Positions 22,219 through 33,571 of a stretch of DNA of 64,000 nucleotides are shown here, piece by piece (within the stretch, counting starts at the first letter, position 1; each line of letters begins with the position of its first letter). The position numbers and the translations under genes are program-made. This DNA comes from Rusavskia elegans. Its lineage: Eukaryota > Ascomycota > Lecanoromycetes > Teloschistales > Teloschistaceae. Location: positions 62,001-126,000 of the forward strand of contig SAUG01000070.1 of assembly GCA_011316305.1 (NCBI GenBank), in the 5' to 3' direction. Below the pieces are notes generated by a model. It was not told the origin of the DNA, ran no database searches, and saw only the letters and a list, made by a program, of their open reading frames with translations.

Positions 22219-23061
22219 TCGTTAGGGCGTTCCCGCTATGGGGGTGATAGATGTATATCTGGGGGTTTCACCATCCTTTGAGGTATTATAGGGGATAGCC
22301 CCAAGGTTTGATAGCAATACGACCTCTGAATTTCCCCTTTTTGTGAATGAGACTCGCAATCCTTTCGATGCTGAAGCCGACGATGTTGAGTTCCTGTAAA
22401 GGTTTACGTCCAAGGATGGCTGGAGAGAAAGTGGTTATCAATCATGGTAGAAGCGATCAAAGTTGGTGGATAGAAGGGTGGGGGGAGGGGGTACACCATT
22501 CGACCAGGCAAATGCTGCGAGGGAGGTTGTTGGGGGCTGAGGGGGCCTTTAAGAACTTCGCGAGGTGAAAAAGACGCGGAAGGGAAAGGGATCAAGTATG
22601 AGGAGCGAAGACTGGTACTAAGGCCGAGAATTCGGGGAAAGGGGGAATGCGAGAAGCCAGGATGCGTTAAGGTGTGCTATGAAATTCTGTTAAATTCGTC
22701 AATCAATAAATTAGATTCGAATCGATATGGAAAAGTTTACTGCATACATTCGTGCTCATGGTTGTTGTTGTTTTCCCAGCGGCCTGATGCAATACTGTAG
22801 TTGCTTGACTGATCAGCTGATGTTGTGACGTTGATGGTACATGCTGAATCATAAAAAGTCACGGTGATCTCTTGATGACCAGCTATGACTCGGAATGAGA
22901 GATGTAGCATGTATGACTCGGGCCTCCAGATCTATATAAACCCGCCTTCGCTTCCTGAATTTGTGCAAGCATCACACATACTTATCTGCCTTCCACCAAC
23001 CGAAGACGATTTCCAATACTACAAGCCAGCTCGTTGCACCGACTTGAAAATCTTGCCAGCC
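22219..23061. other. Intergenic plus promoter of the 23062 gene
   Basis: Holds the TATA box at 22933-22940. The bases at 22222-22413 are open on the minus strand but start without ATG. Nothing else recognised. Confidence 0.5.
22933..22940 (+). promoter_or_regulatory. TATA box (TATATAAA) for the gene at 23062
   Basis: TATATAAA lies about 120 bp before the ATG at 23062, leaving a leader of about 90 nt if transcription starts 30 bp downstream. It lies downstream of the more distal in-frame ATG at 22885, which argues that 23062 and not 22885 is the real start. Confidence 0.5.
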
Positions 23062-23625
23062 ATGTCTGATACTCATGACGACATGCCTACCGAGGAGGAG
23101 ATGGCTTACCTGAAGGAAGAGGTCGAGAGATCGAAATTTTGGTCAGCTTTCTTGAGGGAGTTCGAGAAATCGCATATGGAAGCTCTCGAAGATTACCAGA
23201 AAACTATGCAATCATTGGACGACGAGAAACGCAAAGAAAAGGGTCTCGAGCCACGTCCGTGGGGCGAAATTGCGATGGAGCTTGAGGAGGAGTCGAATCG
23301 CGTGTTCGAGCATCTTGGTGATTTCGAAGAAGACGTGCGGAAGTTGGATGCTGAGCAGCGGAAGGCGCAAGGGCTGGAGCCACGGTCTGATGAAGAACTT
23401 GAAGCCGAATTGGGCCTGGGGCTAGGGCACCAGATTCAGGAGGTGGTGATGAAGTATGATGATCAGAAGCGGAAGGAGAAGGGGTTGCAGCCACGTTCGT
23501 GGAAAGAATTTATGGAGGAGTTCGAGGAGGCGGTCGAAAGTTTGAAAGAAGATGGTAATGACGGAGTTTCTGCGCTTACCAAGATGGCGTCGCTATCTTT
23601 TGGGAATGCGAGCGGGCTGAAGTAA
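23062..23625 (+). CDS. Acidic coiled-coil protein with three copies of an RKEKGLxPRSW motif (187 aa)
   Basis: The frame is open from 22885, but a TATA box lies between 22885 and 23062, so I start at 23062 (MSDTHDDMPTEEEM). The protein is highly charged (Glu/Lys) and helical. A motif of about 20 residues occurs three times: residues 51-70 (DDEKRKEKGLEPRPWGEI region), 95-114 (DAEQRKAQGLEPRSDEEL) and 131-150 (DDQKRKEKGLQPRSWKEF), each followed by an acidic helix with spacing of 44 and 36 residues. No signal peptide or membrane segment. Not recognised; internal duplication is clear. Likely cytosolic or nuclear; the function is unknown. Confidence 0.6.
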   Translation: MSDTHDDMPTEEEMAYLKEEVERSKFWSAFLREFEKSHMEALEDYQKTMQSLDDEKRKEKGLEPRPWGEIAMELEEESNRVFEHLGDFEEDVRKLDAEQRKAQGLEPRSDEELEAELGLGLGHQIQEVVMKYDDQKRKEKGLQPRSWKEFMEEFEEAVESLKEDGNDGVSALTKMASLSFGNASGLK

Positions 23626-23932
23626 GCAAATCCCGGGAACGCCATCGAGGTCGCCGTTAGTACGATGGCTGTTTGACATTGAATGTCTGAGATACCATTG
23701 AATGTTATTGCATGCAATCTGAGGCGGTGACAGCTCTATCCATGACTTTTCCTTTGACAGTCCCTCCTGATGTATGATTGTCAGTAATGCGTATGCATCT
23801 CACAACAATTTGTGTGAGCGGAGGTTCGCTTGTGTAGTCGCCGAGCCATAGATATGTCTCGACAATGTCGCAATCAATTCATTATTGTCGCTATCATTGA
23901 AGTCCTCAACTGCCCTTGCTGTCTCCTGCAGC
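23626..23932. other. Convergent intergenic spacer
   Basis: About 300 bases between the stop of the 23062 gene and the stop of RPL34 on the other strand. Expected to hold both 3' ends; nothing else seen. Confidence 0.6.
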
Positions 23933-24504
23933 CTATTTCTTTTTCTGTTGGCTTTCCTTGAGCACCTTCTTCACAATTTTCTGCTCTTCTATCAGGAACG
24001 CTCGTACAACCCTATCCTTCACGCAGTTTGCACATCTGGAACCACCGTAGGCGCGTTGTACCGTTTTCTTCGGTCGTGAGATAGTGGCGTATTCGCGAGG
24101 TCGAAGAGCAGGAATCTGAAAAGCACCGACCAGTCAGTGCCATGTCCCAGAGGTTGGTATAGGAGGAGGCTGGTAGGTCGTGTCAGAGCAGACGCAATTG
24201 AATCTAAACATACACCAGGGAGCTTGATGCCACAATCACCGCATTTCGGAGGGCTTCCTCGCTTTTTCAAGTGCTGGTATTGTAGCTTTCCACCGGGGGT
24301 TTTGATGACGCGGACTTTGTTTGAGCGTGTGTTGTAGCTATCACAATCAGTATGCGCCTCGTCATGAATTCCGGTCCTTGGAACCGTTCCTCATGCACGG
24401 GACTTACGGGTTTCGCCGGCGCTGCAAAACAAACAGGTCAGTGAACAAGTCAAAGGAATCATGGGCAAGAGCTCGAGACTCACATATGTCAACCGAGTAG
24501 TCAT
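23933..24504 (-). CDS. RPL34: 60S ribosomal protein L34 (eL34)
   Basis: Four minus-strand exons, 24504-24484, 24421-24408, 24337-24214 and 24115-23933, join in frame to 113 residues starting [20 protein letters not shown]. The protein has the eL34 features: the basic N-terminus, the [20 protein letters not shown] block, and a four-cysteine zinc-ribbon arrangement (CGDC ... CANC), then [20 protein letters not shown]. It is a structural protein of the large cytosolic ribosomal subunit. The first two exons are very short (21 and 14 nt), typical of fungal ribosomal protein genes, where introns cluster at the 5' end. It is divergent from PRP8, with 369 bp between start codons, so they probably share a promoter region. 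Length is close to the usual 110-120 residues. Confidence 0.95.
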
Positions 24505-24873
24505 CTTGAATGAGTGTCCCTGTGATCTTGTGGATTGAAGTTTCGACGTTGATGCAGTCGGATTTCCGATCTTCAATGTGCGCTTCGGCTGCAGGAGCTA
24601 GTGATCTTTTGGCTAGCGCTGGCTTGGCAGTGCGGCTCTGTGTCACGACCGACTCATAACTTTTCGAAGCCCGCCATATCTGTCTTGTCGTACAAGGGAG
24701 TTTGGCCCTCTGTCGAGACTCAGATTTGAGTGAGGAAGTGTTTGGTCCAATCGCACCCCTCGTAAGAGTCTGACCCATTTGTTTCGTGGTATCGAGTTGC
24801 AACCTCCACGGTGTGCTACCGACCTCGAGGTGCTCAGTAGCCAGCCATTCGACACTCAGATCTATCGGACGAC
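24505..24873. promoter_or_regulatory. Shared divergent promoter region, RPL34 / PRP8
   Basis: 369 bp between two start codons on opposite strands. A minus-strand frame runs across it into the PRP8 start but matches no protein and is a shadow. Both genes serve general gene expression and are expected to be highly and constitutively expressed. No TATA box is obvious. Confidence 0.5.
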
Positions 24874-27800
24874 ATGTCTTCTCTACCACCTCCTCCACCG
24901 CCAGGATGGGGTGCGCCTCCTCCTGGGATGTCTGCAGCTCCTCCTCCCCCAGGTTATCAACCACCGGCAGATCCCCAAGCTGCAAAGTTCGCGCAGAAGA
25001 AGAAGGAATGGTTACGGACACAGCGCAACAGATTTGGCGAGAAGAGGAAAGGAGGCTTTGTGGAGACACAAAAGGCTGATATGCCCCCAGAGCATCTACG
25101 AAAGATCGTCAAAGATATTGGAGATGTCTCGCAGAAGAAATTCAGCAGCGATAAGAGAAGTTACTTGGGTGCACTGAAGTTCATGCCGCATGCTGTACTG
25201 AAACTCCTGGAGAATATGCCCATGCCGTGGGAGTCATCTAGGGAAGTCAAGGTGCTCTATCACGTAAACGGATGCCTTACTTTGGTCAATGAGACTCCCA
25301 GAGTTATCGAGCCGGTTTTTCACGCGCAGTGGGCAACAATGTGGGTTTGCATGCGAAGAGAAAAGAGCGATCGACGGCATTTCAAACGCATGCGGTTCCC
25401 ACCCTTCGACGATGAAGAGCCGCCATTATCATGGTCAGAGAATATCGAGGATGTCGAGCCGTTGGAGCCGATTCAGATGGAACTGGACGAGGCCGAGGAC
25501 AATCCTGTCTTGGAATGGTTCTATGAGCATCGTCCACTGTTAGATACACCCCACGTCAACGGCCCAAGCTACAAAGAATGGAACCTGTCTCTACCTCAGA
25601 TGGCAACATTGTACCGGTTGAGCCATCAGCTTCTGAGTGATCTTGTCGACAAGAATTACTTCCATATGTTCGACTTGAACAGCTTCCGTACTGCAAAGGC
25701 ATTGAACGTAGCTATCCCTGGTGGACCACGCTTCGAACCTTTGTACAAAGATGTGGACCCCAATGACGAAGATTTTGGAGAATTCAATGCTATCGACCGC
25801 ATCATCTTCAGATCTCCAATCCGAACTGAATACCGAGTCGCCTTTCCTTTCCTCTACAATTCTCTTCCAAGGAGTGTCAAAATCTCCTGGTACTCCCATC
25901 CTCAAGTGGTCTACGTTCGAGCAGAAGACCCAAGCCTACCTGCGTTCTACTTTGACCCTGTCATCAATCCGATATCCTCCAGATCTGTTGCACCTAAAAA
26001 TATCACCGTCAGTCATGAGGATGAGATCTTCGGATACGGCAACAACGAAGATGAAGAGTTCGTACTCCCACAAGAAGTCGAACCCTTTTTGGCAGACGAG
26101 GAAATCTACACAAGCGAAACATCTTCGGCGATAGCGCTATGGTGGGCACCCTTCCCCTTCGATCGTCGATCTGGCCGAATGGTGCGTGCTCAAGACGTGC
26201 CCTTGGTGAAACAGTGGTACCTCGAGCACTGTCCTCAAGGTCAACCGGTTAAAGTACGGGTTTCTTACCAAAAGCTGCTGAAGACCTATGTATTGAATGA
26301 ACTACACAAGAAAAAGCCAAAGGCTCAGAACAAGCAAAATTTGATGAAGTCGCTGCGATCAACCAAGTTCTTCCAACAAACCACCATTGACTGGGTCGAA
26401 GCTGGCCTTCAAGTTTGCCGGCAGGGCTTCAATATGCTCAACCTGCTGATTCATCGAAAGAATCTTACCTACTTGCACTTAGACTACAATTTCAATCTCA
26501 AGCCAGTTAAGACCCTGACCACCAAGGAGCGAAAGAAGTCCCGTTTTGGAAACGCCTTCCATCTCATGCGTGAAATCCTGCGTTTGACCAAGTTGATCGT
26601 CGACGCTCAGGTGCAGTACCGACTTGGGAACATTGATGCGTTCCAACTGGCAGACGGTATCCTCTATGCTTTCAATCATGTGGGACAGTTGACTGGAATG
26701 TACCGGTACAAGTATAAGCTCATGCACCAGATTCGATCTTGCAAAGATCTAAAACATCTGATTTACTACCGATTTAATTCTGGTCCTGTCGGCAAAGGAC
26801 CTGGGTGTGGGTTCTGGGCACCAGCTTGGAGAGTATGGCTTTTCTTCATGAGAGGTATCATACCTCTACTGGAGCGGTGGCTAGGGAATCTTTTGTCTCG
26901 TCAATTTGAAGGTCGCCATAGTAAGGGTGTTGCAAAGACTGTCACCAAGCAGCGCGTAGAGTCGCACTTTGACCTCGAGCTCCGGGCCTCTGTTATGGCG
27001 GATCTAATGGACATGATGCCGGAAGGGATCAAGCAAAACAAGGTCGAGACTGTCTTACAGCATCTGTCAGAAGCTTGGCGGTGTTGGAAGAGTAATATTC
27101 CTTGGAAAGTGCCAGGCTTACCGGCACCAATTGAGAACATCATTCTGAGATATGTTAAGAGCAAGGCAGACTGGTGGATATCGGTCGCCCATTATAACCG
27201 AGAGCGGATACGGCGAGGTGCGACTGTGGACAAGACGGTTGCGAAAAAGAATTTGGGACGATTGACTCGGTTGTGGCTGAAGGCTGAGCAGGAGCGCCAA
27301 CACAATTACATGAAAGACGGTCCCTATGTTTCGTCGGAAGAGGCAGTGGCTATCTACACAACGACTGTTCACTGGCTTGAATCAAGGAAGTTCTCGCCTA
27401 TACCATTCCCAGCGGTCTCTTACAAGCACGATACAAAGATCTTGATCCTCGCTTTGGAACGACTGCGGGAGGCTTACTCGGTTAAAGGGCGTCTGAATCA
27501 AAGCCAGCGAGAAGAGCTTGCACTTATCGAACAAGCCTACGACTCCCCTGGGACGACTTTGACCCGCATCAAGCGATTCTTACTCACCCAGCGAGCCTTC
27601 AAGGAGGTTGGCATTGATATGAACGACAATTATTCGAGTATCAATCCGGTCTACGACATCGAACCTATAGAGAAGATCACAGATGCCTATCTTGATCAGT
27701 ATCTATGGTATCAAGCCGATCAGCGGCATCTCTTCCCTGCATGGATTAAGCCTTCCGACTCGGAAGTGCCGCCCCTACTGACCTACAAATGGGCCCAAGG

Positions 27801-30800
27801 CATCAATAACCTTAATCGTGTCTGGGAGACTGCAGATGGCGAATGCAATGTCATGATTGAGACTCAGCTGTCAAAGGTCTATGAAAAGATCGATCTGACA
27901 CTTCTGAATCGTCTGCTGCGTCTTATCATGGACCACAATCTTGCGGACTACATATCTTCAAAGAACAACGTCCAGCTGAATTACAAGGATATGAACCACA
28001 CGAACAGCTATGGAATGATTCGAGGCTTGCAATTCTCCGCTTTCGTCTTCCAATACTATGGCCTAGTCCTTGATCTATTACTACTTGGCCTTCAGCGCGC
28101 TAGTGAGATAGCTGGTCCTCCACAAAGTCCCAATGACTTTTTGCAATTCCGAGACCGCCAAGCAGAGACGAGACATCCAATTCGGCTCTACACGAGATAC
28201 ATTGACCGCATCTGGGTATTTCTGAGGTTCTCGGCTGACGAATCAAGGGACCTTATCCAGCGATTTTTGACAGAGCAGCCCGACCCCAACTTTGAGAATG
28301 TCATTGGCTATCGAAACAAGAAATGTTGGCCCCGCGACTCACGTATGCGTCTGATGAGGCACGATGTCAATCTTGGAAGAGCTGTCTTTTGGGACTTGAA
28401 GAATAGGTTACCGCGGTCAATAACCACCGTCGAGTGGGATGACACGTTTGCCAGCGTTTACAGCCGAGACAACCCGAATCTGTTATTCTCGATGTGTGGA
28501 TTCGAAGTCCGAATTTTACCCAAGATTCGAAATCTCAATGATGAATTCCCAATCAAAGACAGTGTGTGGTCGCTTGTCGATAACACGAGTAAAGAACGCA
28601 CCGCCCATGCCTTCTTGCAGGTTACCGAGGAAGATATTCAGAAATTCAACAATCGCATCAGACAGATCTTGATGTCGTCTGGATCTACTACGTTCACGAA
28701 GATTGCCAACAAGTGGAACACAAGCCTGATTGCCCTCTTCACATACTACCGTGAGGCTGCTGTTTCTACAGTCAATCTCCTCGATACCATTGTGAAGTGT
28801 GAAACGAAGATCCAGACCCGAGTCAAGATCGGTCTGAATTCCAAGATGCCTTCAAGGTTTCCTCCTGCGGTTTTCTATACGCCAAAAGAACTCGGAGGTC
28901 TTGGGATGATCTCAGGCTCCCATATCTTGATACCGACTAGTGACAAGCGCTGGTCCAAGCAGACTGATGTTGGCGTTACACACTTCCGTGCTGGTATGAG
29001 CCACGACGAAGAAACGCTCATCCCCAACATCTTCCGCTACATCATCCCCTGGGAAGCTGAATTCATCGATTCACAACGCGTGTGGACCGAATACTCCCAG
29101 AAGCGACAAGAAGCCAACCAGCAAAACCGTCGTCTGACACTTGAGGATCTCGAGGACAGCTGGGATCGTGGCCTTCCACGTATCAATACTCTTTTCCAGA
29201 AAGATAGAAGTACGCTCAGCTTTGACAAAGGCTTCAGGACACGTACCGAATTCAAGTTGTATCAGCTTATGAAGAGCAACCCGTTTTGGTGGACCAGTCA
29301 AAGACACGACGGCAAGCTTTGGAATCTCAATGCCTATCGAACAGATGTCATCCAAGCGCTGGGTGGTGTTGAGACTATTCTTGAGCACACGCTCTTCAAG
29401 GCAACCGCTTTCCCATCATGGGAGGGTCTTTTTTGGGAGAAGGCTTCTGGATTCGAAGAGTCGATGAAATTCAAGAAGCTGACAAACGCCCAACGGTCTG
29501 GTTTGAACCAGATTCCGAATCGTCGCTTCACACTCTGGTGGTCTCCTACCATCAATCGTGCAAACGTCTACGTCGGTTTCCAGGTGCAGCTTGATTTGAC
29601 TGGCATCTTCTTACATGGGAAGATTCCAACACTCAAGATTTCTCTGATCCAGATTTTCCGTGCTCACTTGTGGCAGAAGATTCATGAGTCTGTAGTCATG
29701 GATCTGTGTCAGGTTTTCGATCAGGAGTTGGATCAGCTGGGCATCGAGACCGTTCAGAAGGAAACCATTCATCCACGTAAATCTTACAAGATGAACAGCT
29801 CGTGCGCTGACATTCTCCTTTTCGCCACGCACAAGTGGAACGTGACCAGACCATCAGTCTTGTTTGATAACAGAGATGTCACTGAGCCGACAACAACCAA
29901 CAAGTTCTGGATTGATGTACAGCTTCGCTATGGCGATTATGATTCTCACGACATCGAACGATACGTACGAGCCAAATATCTCGATTACACGACAGACAGT
30001 ATGAGCATCTACCCCTCAGCCACCGGTTTGATGATTGGGATCGACCTTGCGTACAACCTGTACTCTGCCTATGGACAGTACTTTCCTGGATTGAAGCAGT
30101 TGGTGCTCCAGGCTATGGCAAAGATCATGAAAGCGAATCCAGCACTCTACGTCCTACGAGAACGTATTAGGAAGGGCCTTCAACTGTACGCTTCAGAGAG
30201 CAACCAGGAATTCCTGAATTCCCAGAATTACTCGGAACTTTTCAGCAACCAGATCCAGCTCTTCATCGATGATACGAACGTATACCGTGTCACCATTCAC
30301 AAAACTTTTGAAGGAAATCTGACAACGAAACCAATCAATGGGGCTATCTTCATCTTTAACCCCAGAACAGGGCAGCTATTCCTCAAGATCATCCATACAA
30401 GTGTTTGGGCTGGCCAGAAGCGTCTAGGTCAATTGGCCAAATGGAAGACTGCCGAGGAAGTGGCTGCTTTGATTAGGTCGCTACCTGTAGAAGAGCAACC
30501 CAAGCAACTAATTGTCACCAGAAAAGGTCTGCTCGACCCGCTAGAGGTTCACCTGCTCGACTTCCCGAACATTTCCATCCGAGCCTCGGAGCTTCAGCTA
30601 CCGTTCCAAGCTGCTATGAAGGTGGAGAAGCTGGGCGACATGATCCTTCGAGCTACAGAGCCAAAGATGATGCTATACAACTTATACGACGAATGGCTTA
30701 AGACCATCTCGTCGTATACGGCATTTTCGCGATTGATTCTGATCCTCCGAGCCCTCCACGTCAATCAGGACAAGACGAAGTTGCTGTTGCGTCCTGACAA

Positions 30801-31941
30801 GACCGTCATCACCAAGGAACATCATATCTGGCCAACGCTGTCTGACGAGGACTGGATCAAGGTCGAGGTACAGCTAAGAGATCTGATCCTCAACGACTAT
30901 GGCAAGAAGAACAACGTCAATACTTCAAGCTTGACGAGCAGTGAAGTACGAGACATCATCCTTGGTATGGAGATCAGCGCTCCTTCCATGCAACGTCAAC
31001 AAGCAGCCGAGATCGAGAAGCAACAGCAGGAACAGCAACAACTAACGGCTGTCACGACCCAGACGCAGAATGTCCATGGCGAGGAGATCATCGTTACTAC
31101 GACCTCGCAATATGAGCAGCAATCGTTTGCGTCCAAGACTGAATGGCGGACTCGAGCAATCGCCACCTCGAATCTTCGCACTCGTGCTAACAACATCTAC
31201 ATTTCATCCGACGACATCCACGAAGAAGGTCATCCCACCTATGTCATGCCGAAAAACATCCTCAAACGCTTCATCACCATCGCCGACCTCCGCGTCCAAG
31301 TCGCCGGCTACCTCTACGGCTCCTCACCTCCTGACAACGACCAAGTGAAAGAAATCCGCACCATCGTAATGATTCCCCAAGTCGGCAACACCCGTGACGT
31401 CCTACTCCCACAACACCTCCCCACCCACCCCCAACTCTCCAAAATGGAACCTCTCGGTGTAATCCACACCATGTCCGGCAACGAACCCCCTTACATGACC
31501 GCCGCAGACACAACCCAACACGCCCGCCTCATGTCCGCCCACCCCTCCTGGGACAAGAAGACCGTCACCATGACCGTCGCCTTCACCCCGGGCTCCGTCT
31601 CCCTCGCCGCCTGGGCCCTCACGCCACAGGGCTACAAATGGGGCGCCGACAACAAAGACCTGAGCAGCGAACACCCGCAAGGTTTCTCAACTTCGGGCAT
31701 GGGAGAGAAATGCCAACTGCTGCTCAGCGACAAGATTAGAGGATACTTCTTGGTGCCGGAAAGTGGACTGTGGAATTACAGTTTCATGGGCGCGAGCTTT
31801 TCGAGTGTGGAGAAGAGGCCGTTGGGCGTTAAGATGGATGTACCGGTGGGGTTTTATGCCGATGTGCATCGGCCGGTGCATTTTATTAATTTTGCGGAAT
31901 TGGAGGATGTGGGTGTTGATAGGCAGGATAACTTCGCTTAG
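24874..31941 (+). CDS. PRP8: Pre-mRNA-splicing factor PRP8 (U5 snRNP core, 2355 aa)
   Basis: A single 7-kb frame of 2355 residues with no intron. The start has a Pro-rich leader ([20 protein letters not shown]), then the conserved PRP8 N-terminal block ([20 protein letters not shown]), the central reverse-transcriptase-like and endonuclease-like regions, an RNase H-like region, and a C-terminal Jab1/MPN domain from about residue 2115 ([20 protein letters not shown] ... [20 protein letters not shown]). PRP8 is the largest spliceosomal protein; it scaffolds the catalytic RNA core and controls the BRR2 helicase through the MPN domain. Length agrees with family members (about 2300-2400). Many fungi carry an intein in PRP8; none is present here, as the reading is continuous and the length is normal. 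A Gln-rich insertion (about 2047-2060) lies before the MPN domain. Confidence 0.98.
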   Translation: MSSLPPPPPPGWGAPPPGMSAAPPPPGYQPPADPQAAKFAQKKKEWLRTQRNRFGEKRKGGFVETQKADMPPEHLRKIVKDIGDVSQKKFSSDKRSYLGALKFMPHAVLKLLENMPMPWESSREVKVLYHVNGCLTLVNETPRVIEPVFHAQWATMWVCMRREKSDRRHFKRMRFPPFDDEEPPLSWSENIEDVEPLEPIQMELDEAEDNPVLEWFYEHRPLLDTPHVNGPSYKEWNLSLPQMATLYRLSHQLLSDLVDKNYFHMFDLNSFRTAKALNVAIPGGPRFEPLYKDVDPNDEDFGEFNAIDRIIFRSPIRTEYRVAFPFLYNSLPRSVKISWYSHPQVVYVRAEDPSLPAFYFDPVINPISSRSVAPKNITVSHEDEIFGYGNNEDEEFVLPQEVEPFLADEEIYTSETSSAIALWWAPFPFDRRSGRMVRAQDVPLVKQWYLEHCPQGQPVKVRVSYQKLLKTYVLNELHKKKPKAQNKQNLMKSLRSTKFFQQTTIDWVEAGLQVCRQGFNMLNLLIHRKNLTYLHLDYNFNLKPVKTLTTKERKKSRFGNAFHLMREILRLTKLIVDAQVQYRLGNIDAFQLADGILYAFNHVGQLTGMYRYKYKLMHQIRSCKDLKHLIYYRFNSGPVGKGPGCGFWAPAWRVWLFFMRGIIPLLERWLGNLLSRQFEGRHSKGVAKTVTKQRVESHFDLELRASVMADLMDMMPEGIKQNKVETVLQHLSEAWRCWKSNIPWKVPGLPAPIENIILRYVKSKADWWISVAHYNRERIRRGATVDKTVAKKNLGRLTRLWLKAEQERQHNYMKDGPYVSSEEAVAIYTTTVHWLESRKFSPIPFPAVSYKHDTKILILALERLREAYSVKGRLNQSQREELALIEQAYDSPGTTLTRIKRFLLTQRAFKEVGIDMNDNYSSINPVYDIEPIEKITDAYLDQYLWYQADQRHLFPAWIKPSDSEVPPLLTYKWAQGINNLNRVWETADGECNVMIETQLSKVYEKIDLTLLNRLLRLIMDHNLADYISSKNNVQLNYKDMNHTNSYGMIRGLQFSAFVFQYYGLVLDLLLLGLQRASEIAGPPQSPNDFLQFRDRQAETRHPIRLYTRYIDRIWVFLRFSADESRDLIQRFLTEQPDPNFENVIGYRNKKCWPRDSRMRLMRHDVNLGRAVFWDLKNRLPRSITTVEWDDTFASVYSRDNPNLLFSMCGFEVRILPKIRNLNDEFPIKDSVWSLVDNTSKERTAHAFLQVTEEDIQKFNNRIRQILMSSGSTTFTKIANKWNTSLIALFTYYREAAVSTVNLLDTIVKCETKIQTRVKIGLNSKMPSRFPPAVFYTPKELGGLGMISGSHILIPTSDKRWSKQTDVGVTHFRAGMSHDEETLIPNIFRYIIPWEAEFIDSQRVWTEYSQKRQEANQQNRRLTLEDLEDSWDRGLPRINTLFQKDRSTLSFDKGFRTRTEFKLYQLMKSNPFWWTSQRHDGKLWNLNAYRTDVIQALGGVETILEHTLFKATAFPSWEGLFWEKASGFEESMKFKKLTNAQRSGLNQIPNRRFTLWWSPTINRANVYVGFQVQLDLTGIFLHGKIPTLKISLIQIFRAHLWQKIHESVVMDLCQVFDQELDQLGIETVQKETIHPRKSYKMNSSCADILLFATHKWNVTRPSVLFDNRDVTEPTTTNKFWIDVQLRYGDYDSHDIERYVRAKYLDYTTDSMSIYPSATGLMIGIDLAYNLYSAYGQYFPGLKQLVLQAMAKIMKANPALYVLRERIRKGLQLYASESNQEFLNSQNYSELFSNQIQLFIDDTNVYRVTIHKTFEGNLTTKPINGAIFIFNPRTGQLFLKIIHTSVWAGQKRLGQLAKWKTAEEVAALIRSLPVEEQPKQLIVTRKGLLDPLEVHLLDFPNISIRASELQLPFQAAMKVEKLGDMILRATEPKMMLYNLYDEWLKTISSYTAFSRLILILRALHVNQDKTKLLLRPDKTVITKEHHIWPTLSDEDWIKVEVQLRDLILNDYGKKNNVNTSSLTSSEVRDIILGMEISAPSMQRQQAAEIEKQQQEQQQLTAVTTQTQNVHGEEIIVTTTSQYEQQSFASKTEWRTRAIATSNLRTRANNIYISSDDIHEEGHPTYVMPKNILKRFITIADLRVQVAGYLYGSSPPDNDQVKEIRTIVMIPQVGNTRDVLLPQHLPTHPQLSKMEPLGVIHTMSGNEPPYMTAADTTQHARLMSAHPSWDKKTVTMTVAFTPGSVSLAAWALTPQGYKWGADNKDLSSEHPQGFSTSGMGEKCQLLLSDKIRGYFLVPESGLWNYSFMGASFSSVEKRPLGVKMDVPVGFYADVHRPVHFINFAELEDVGVDRQDNFA

Positions 31942-32274
31942 GGTTTACTGGTTGGGAATGAGAAGGTTTCCACGGTCTGAATATTCTTTCAATGTGGGAT
32001 TTTGGCGTTGAGAAGATGGTGGCTGGGTGCTACGAGGAGGAAAATTTGATAATTTGATGTATTTGTAAAAGCACAAAAAAACCGCAGCTAGTAATTGCAA
32101 ACTTCATTATCCATTGCTCCTTCAAAGTATCTTGAATAAAAACCTAGAGAGCTCTTCCTTGATTTCCGACTGCTGATATATGTACACCATGTCACGACAA
32201 CATCATGACCTTCACCGCAAAACTTGGTCTCCATTCAAACACCACCAGTCTCTTCCACCGCCACCACCACGACC
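31942..32274. other. Convergent intergenic spacer between PRP8 and COX4
   Basis: 333 bp holding both 3' ends. A-rich stretches near 32063-32090 (AATTTGATAATTTGATG; AAAGCACAAAAAAACC) could serve polyadenylation. No gene seen. Confidence 0.55.
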
Positions 32275-32520
32275 TCAATACCGATACTCAGGCCTCACAT
32301 AATCCGCAAAAGTCTTCGGCTCCTCATAATTATGATGGCCATCATCATGGTGCCCATGCGGATCGTCCGGCGGGCCCACGTATTCCATCTTGTAGACGCT
32401 GCCGCATTCGGGGCATCGCTCGATGGGGCGGTCGCGGGATGTCTGTGTTGTTTTTCAGCTACGCGTTATAAAGAGATAACATGAAGGGGTGGTAAAGGGG
32501 TGGGGCATTGGGAAGATTGT

Positions 32521-32551
<31 letters not shown>

Positions 32552-33378
32552 GCGGTTGGTGTGAGGGAGTGAGAGGGAGGGGGAAGGACGAACGGTAAGC
32601 CATTTGACGACGTGGGAATCGGCGGGGCAGCCGGTGCAGCCGCAGTATTGTTCGTCGCCGAAGGATTTGACAACGATGGGGTCGTCGAGTGTACCTGATT
32701 TCATAGAACAGGGTGGTTAGCCGATTCTTGAACGAAGGCGAAAAAGGCAAGCGAGGAGAAGTGATGTGCAAGATGATTGTGCTCGGATATGTGTTATTCG
32801 ATGTGATTGGCAACATTTCCTCGTGAAGAGATTCAGAAAGCCATGCATATATCGTGTTTGTCGTCATTGACTTCCTATATCTTATTGAAGAAAGGGCGAA
32901 ATGGTGCCCCTTGTGACGTAGGGAGGAGTAAAGCATGCATACCGACTCTGCTCGCATCCAAGGGTTTCATATCAAAGACATCGATCCCCTGCATCTTGCC
33001 CAGAATTTCAAATCGTTCCAATCCGGTAGCTTGCTCGAGATCTGTGGGGATGGTCCCGGGAGCGGCTCCGGGGGGTAGGAGATCTTTCTCGCTTTCGACA
33101 ACTGTTGATGGCTGGTTGTCAGCCATTGAGCTTTCAAGAATACCTCCCCGATGAATGGAAAGGATTATTAGGCGTCAAATACGGTCAAAAGGAATCATGT
33201 CCTCCGTCTGCCCTGGTATAGGGTCCAGTCTGCTGCGGGCCTCCTTGGGATCTTTCTTGATGTCCTTGTCGGGGTTGGGCGCATCGCGGCGGATGAGTGA
33301 TGTAGTGAAGGTACGACGGGGGATGGGTGTGAAAGCAGCTCGCCGCGAGAGCGTCAGTATGGATCTTCGGAGGACCAT
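32275..33378 (-). CDS. COX4: Cytochrome c oxidase subunit IV (yeast COX4 / mammalian Vb), mitochondrial
   Basis: Four minus-strand exons, 33378-33183, 33143-32943, 32694-32594 and 32442-32275, join in frame to 221 residues. The N-terminus is a basic, Ser/Arg-rich mitochondrial presequence (MVLRRSILTLSRRAAFTPIP). The mature part has LEQATGLERFEILGKMQGID, and the zinc-binding region is complete after splicing: EQYCGCTGCPADSHVVKWL then RPIERCPECGSVYKM. It ends in a His/Asp-rich tail and PEYRY. The protein is a nuclear-encoded subunit of respiratory complex IV, needed for assembly on the matrix side. The first intron would be only 39 nt, unusually short; the third contains a TG microsatellite. 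A degraded inverted-repeat element ends 194 bp upstream of the start codon. Confidence 0.93.
32524..32551. repeat. (TG)14 microsatellite in the third intron of COX4
   Basis: Fourteen uninterrupted TG units on the plus strand. On the transcribed strand this is a CA/AC repeat near the donor side of the 151-nt intron. Length variation between strains is likely. Confidence 0.9.
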
Positions 33379-33571
33379 TGTTGGCGGCGATATCGAAGGC
33401 GAGTGTGTGATGGTGGAAGCTTTGGTGTTCGACTGTCTACAGAAGAGCTAGTCTGTGTTAGGTCATGGAAGCTTGGCGCGTCGGGTATTGCTCGGTTGTT
33501 TCAGCAAGGCTAAGCCTGTCAGAGGTTCGACGGTTCCTTGGCTGCCAAGAAAATTCAGATATCTGATTTTT

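Noticed and set aside
24404..25069. Minus-strand 221-residue frame across the RPL34/PRP8 spacer
   Set aside because: It overlaps the start of PRP8 antisense and the first exon of RPL34 in another frame; no domain.
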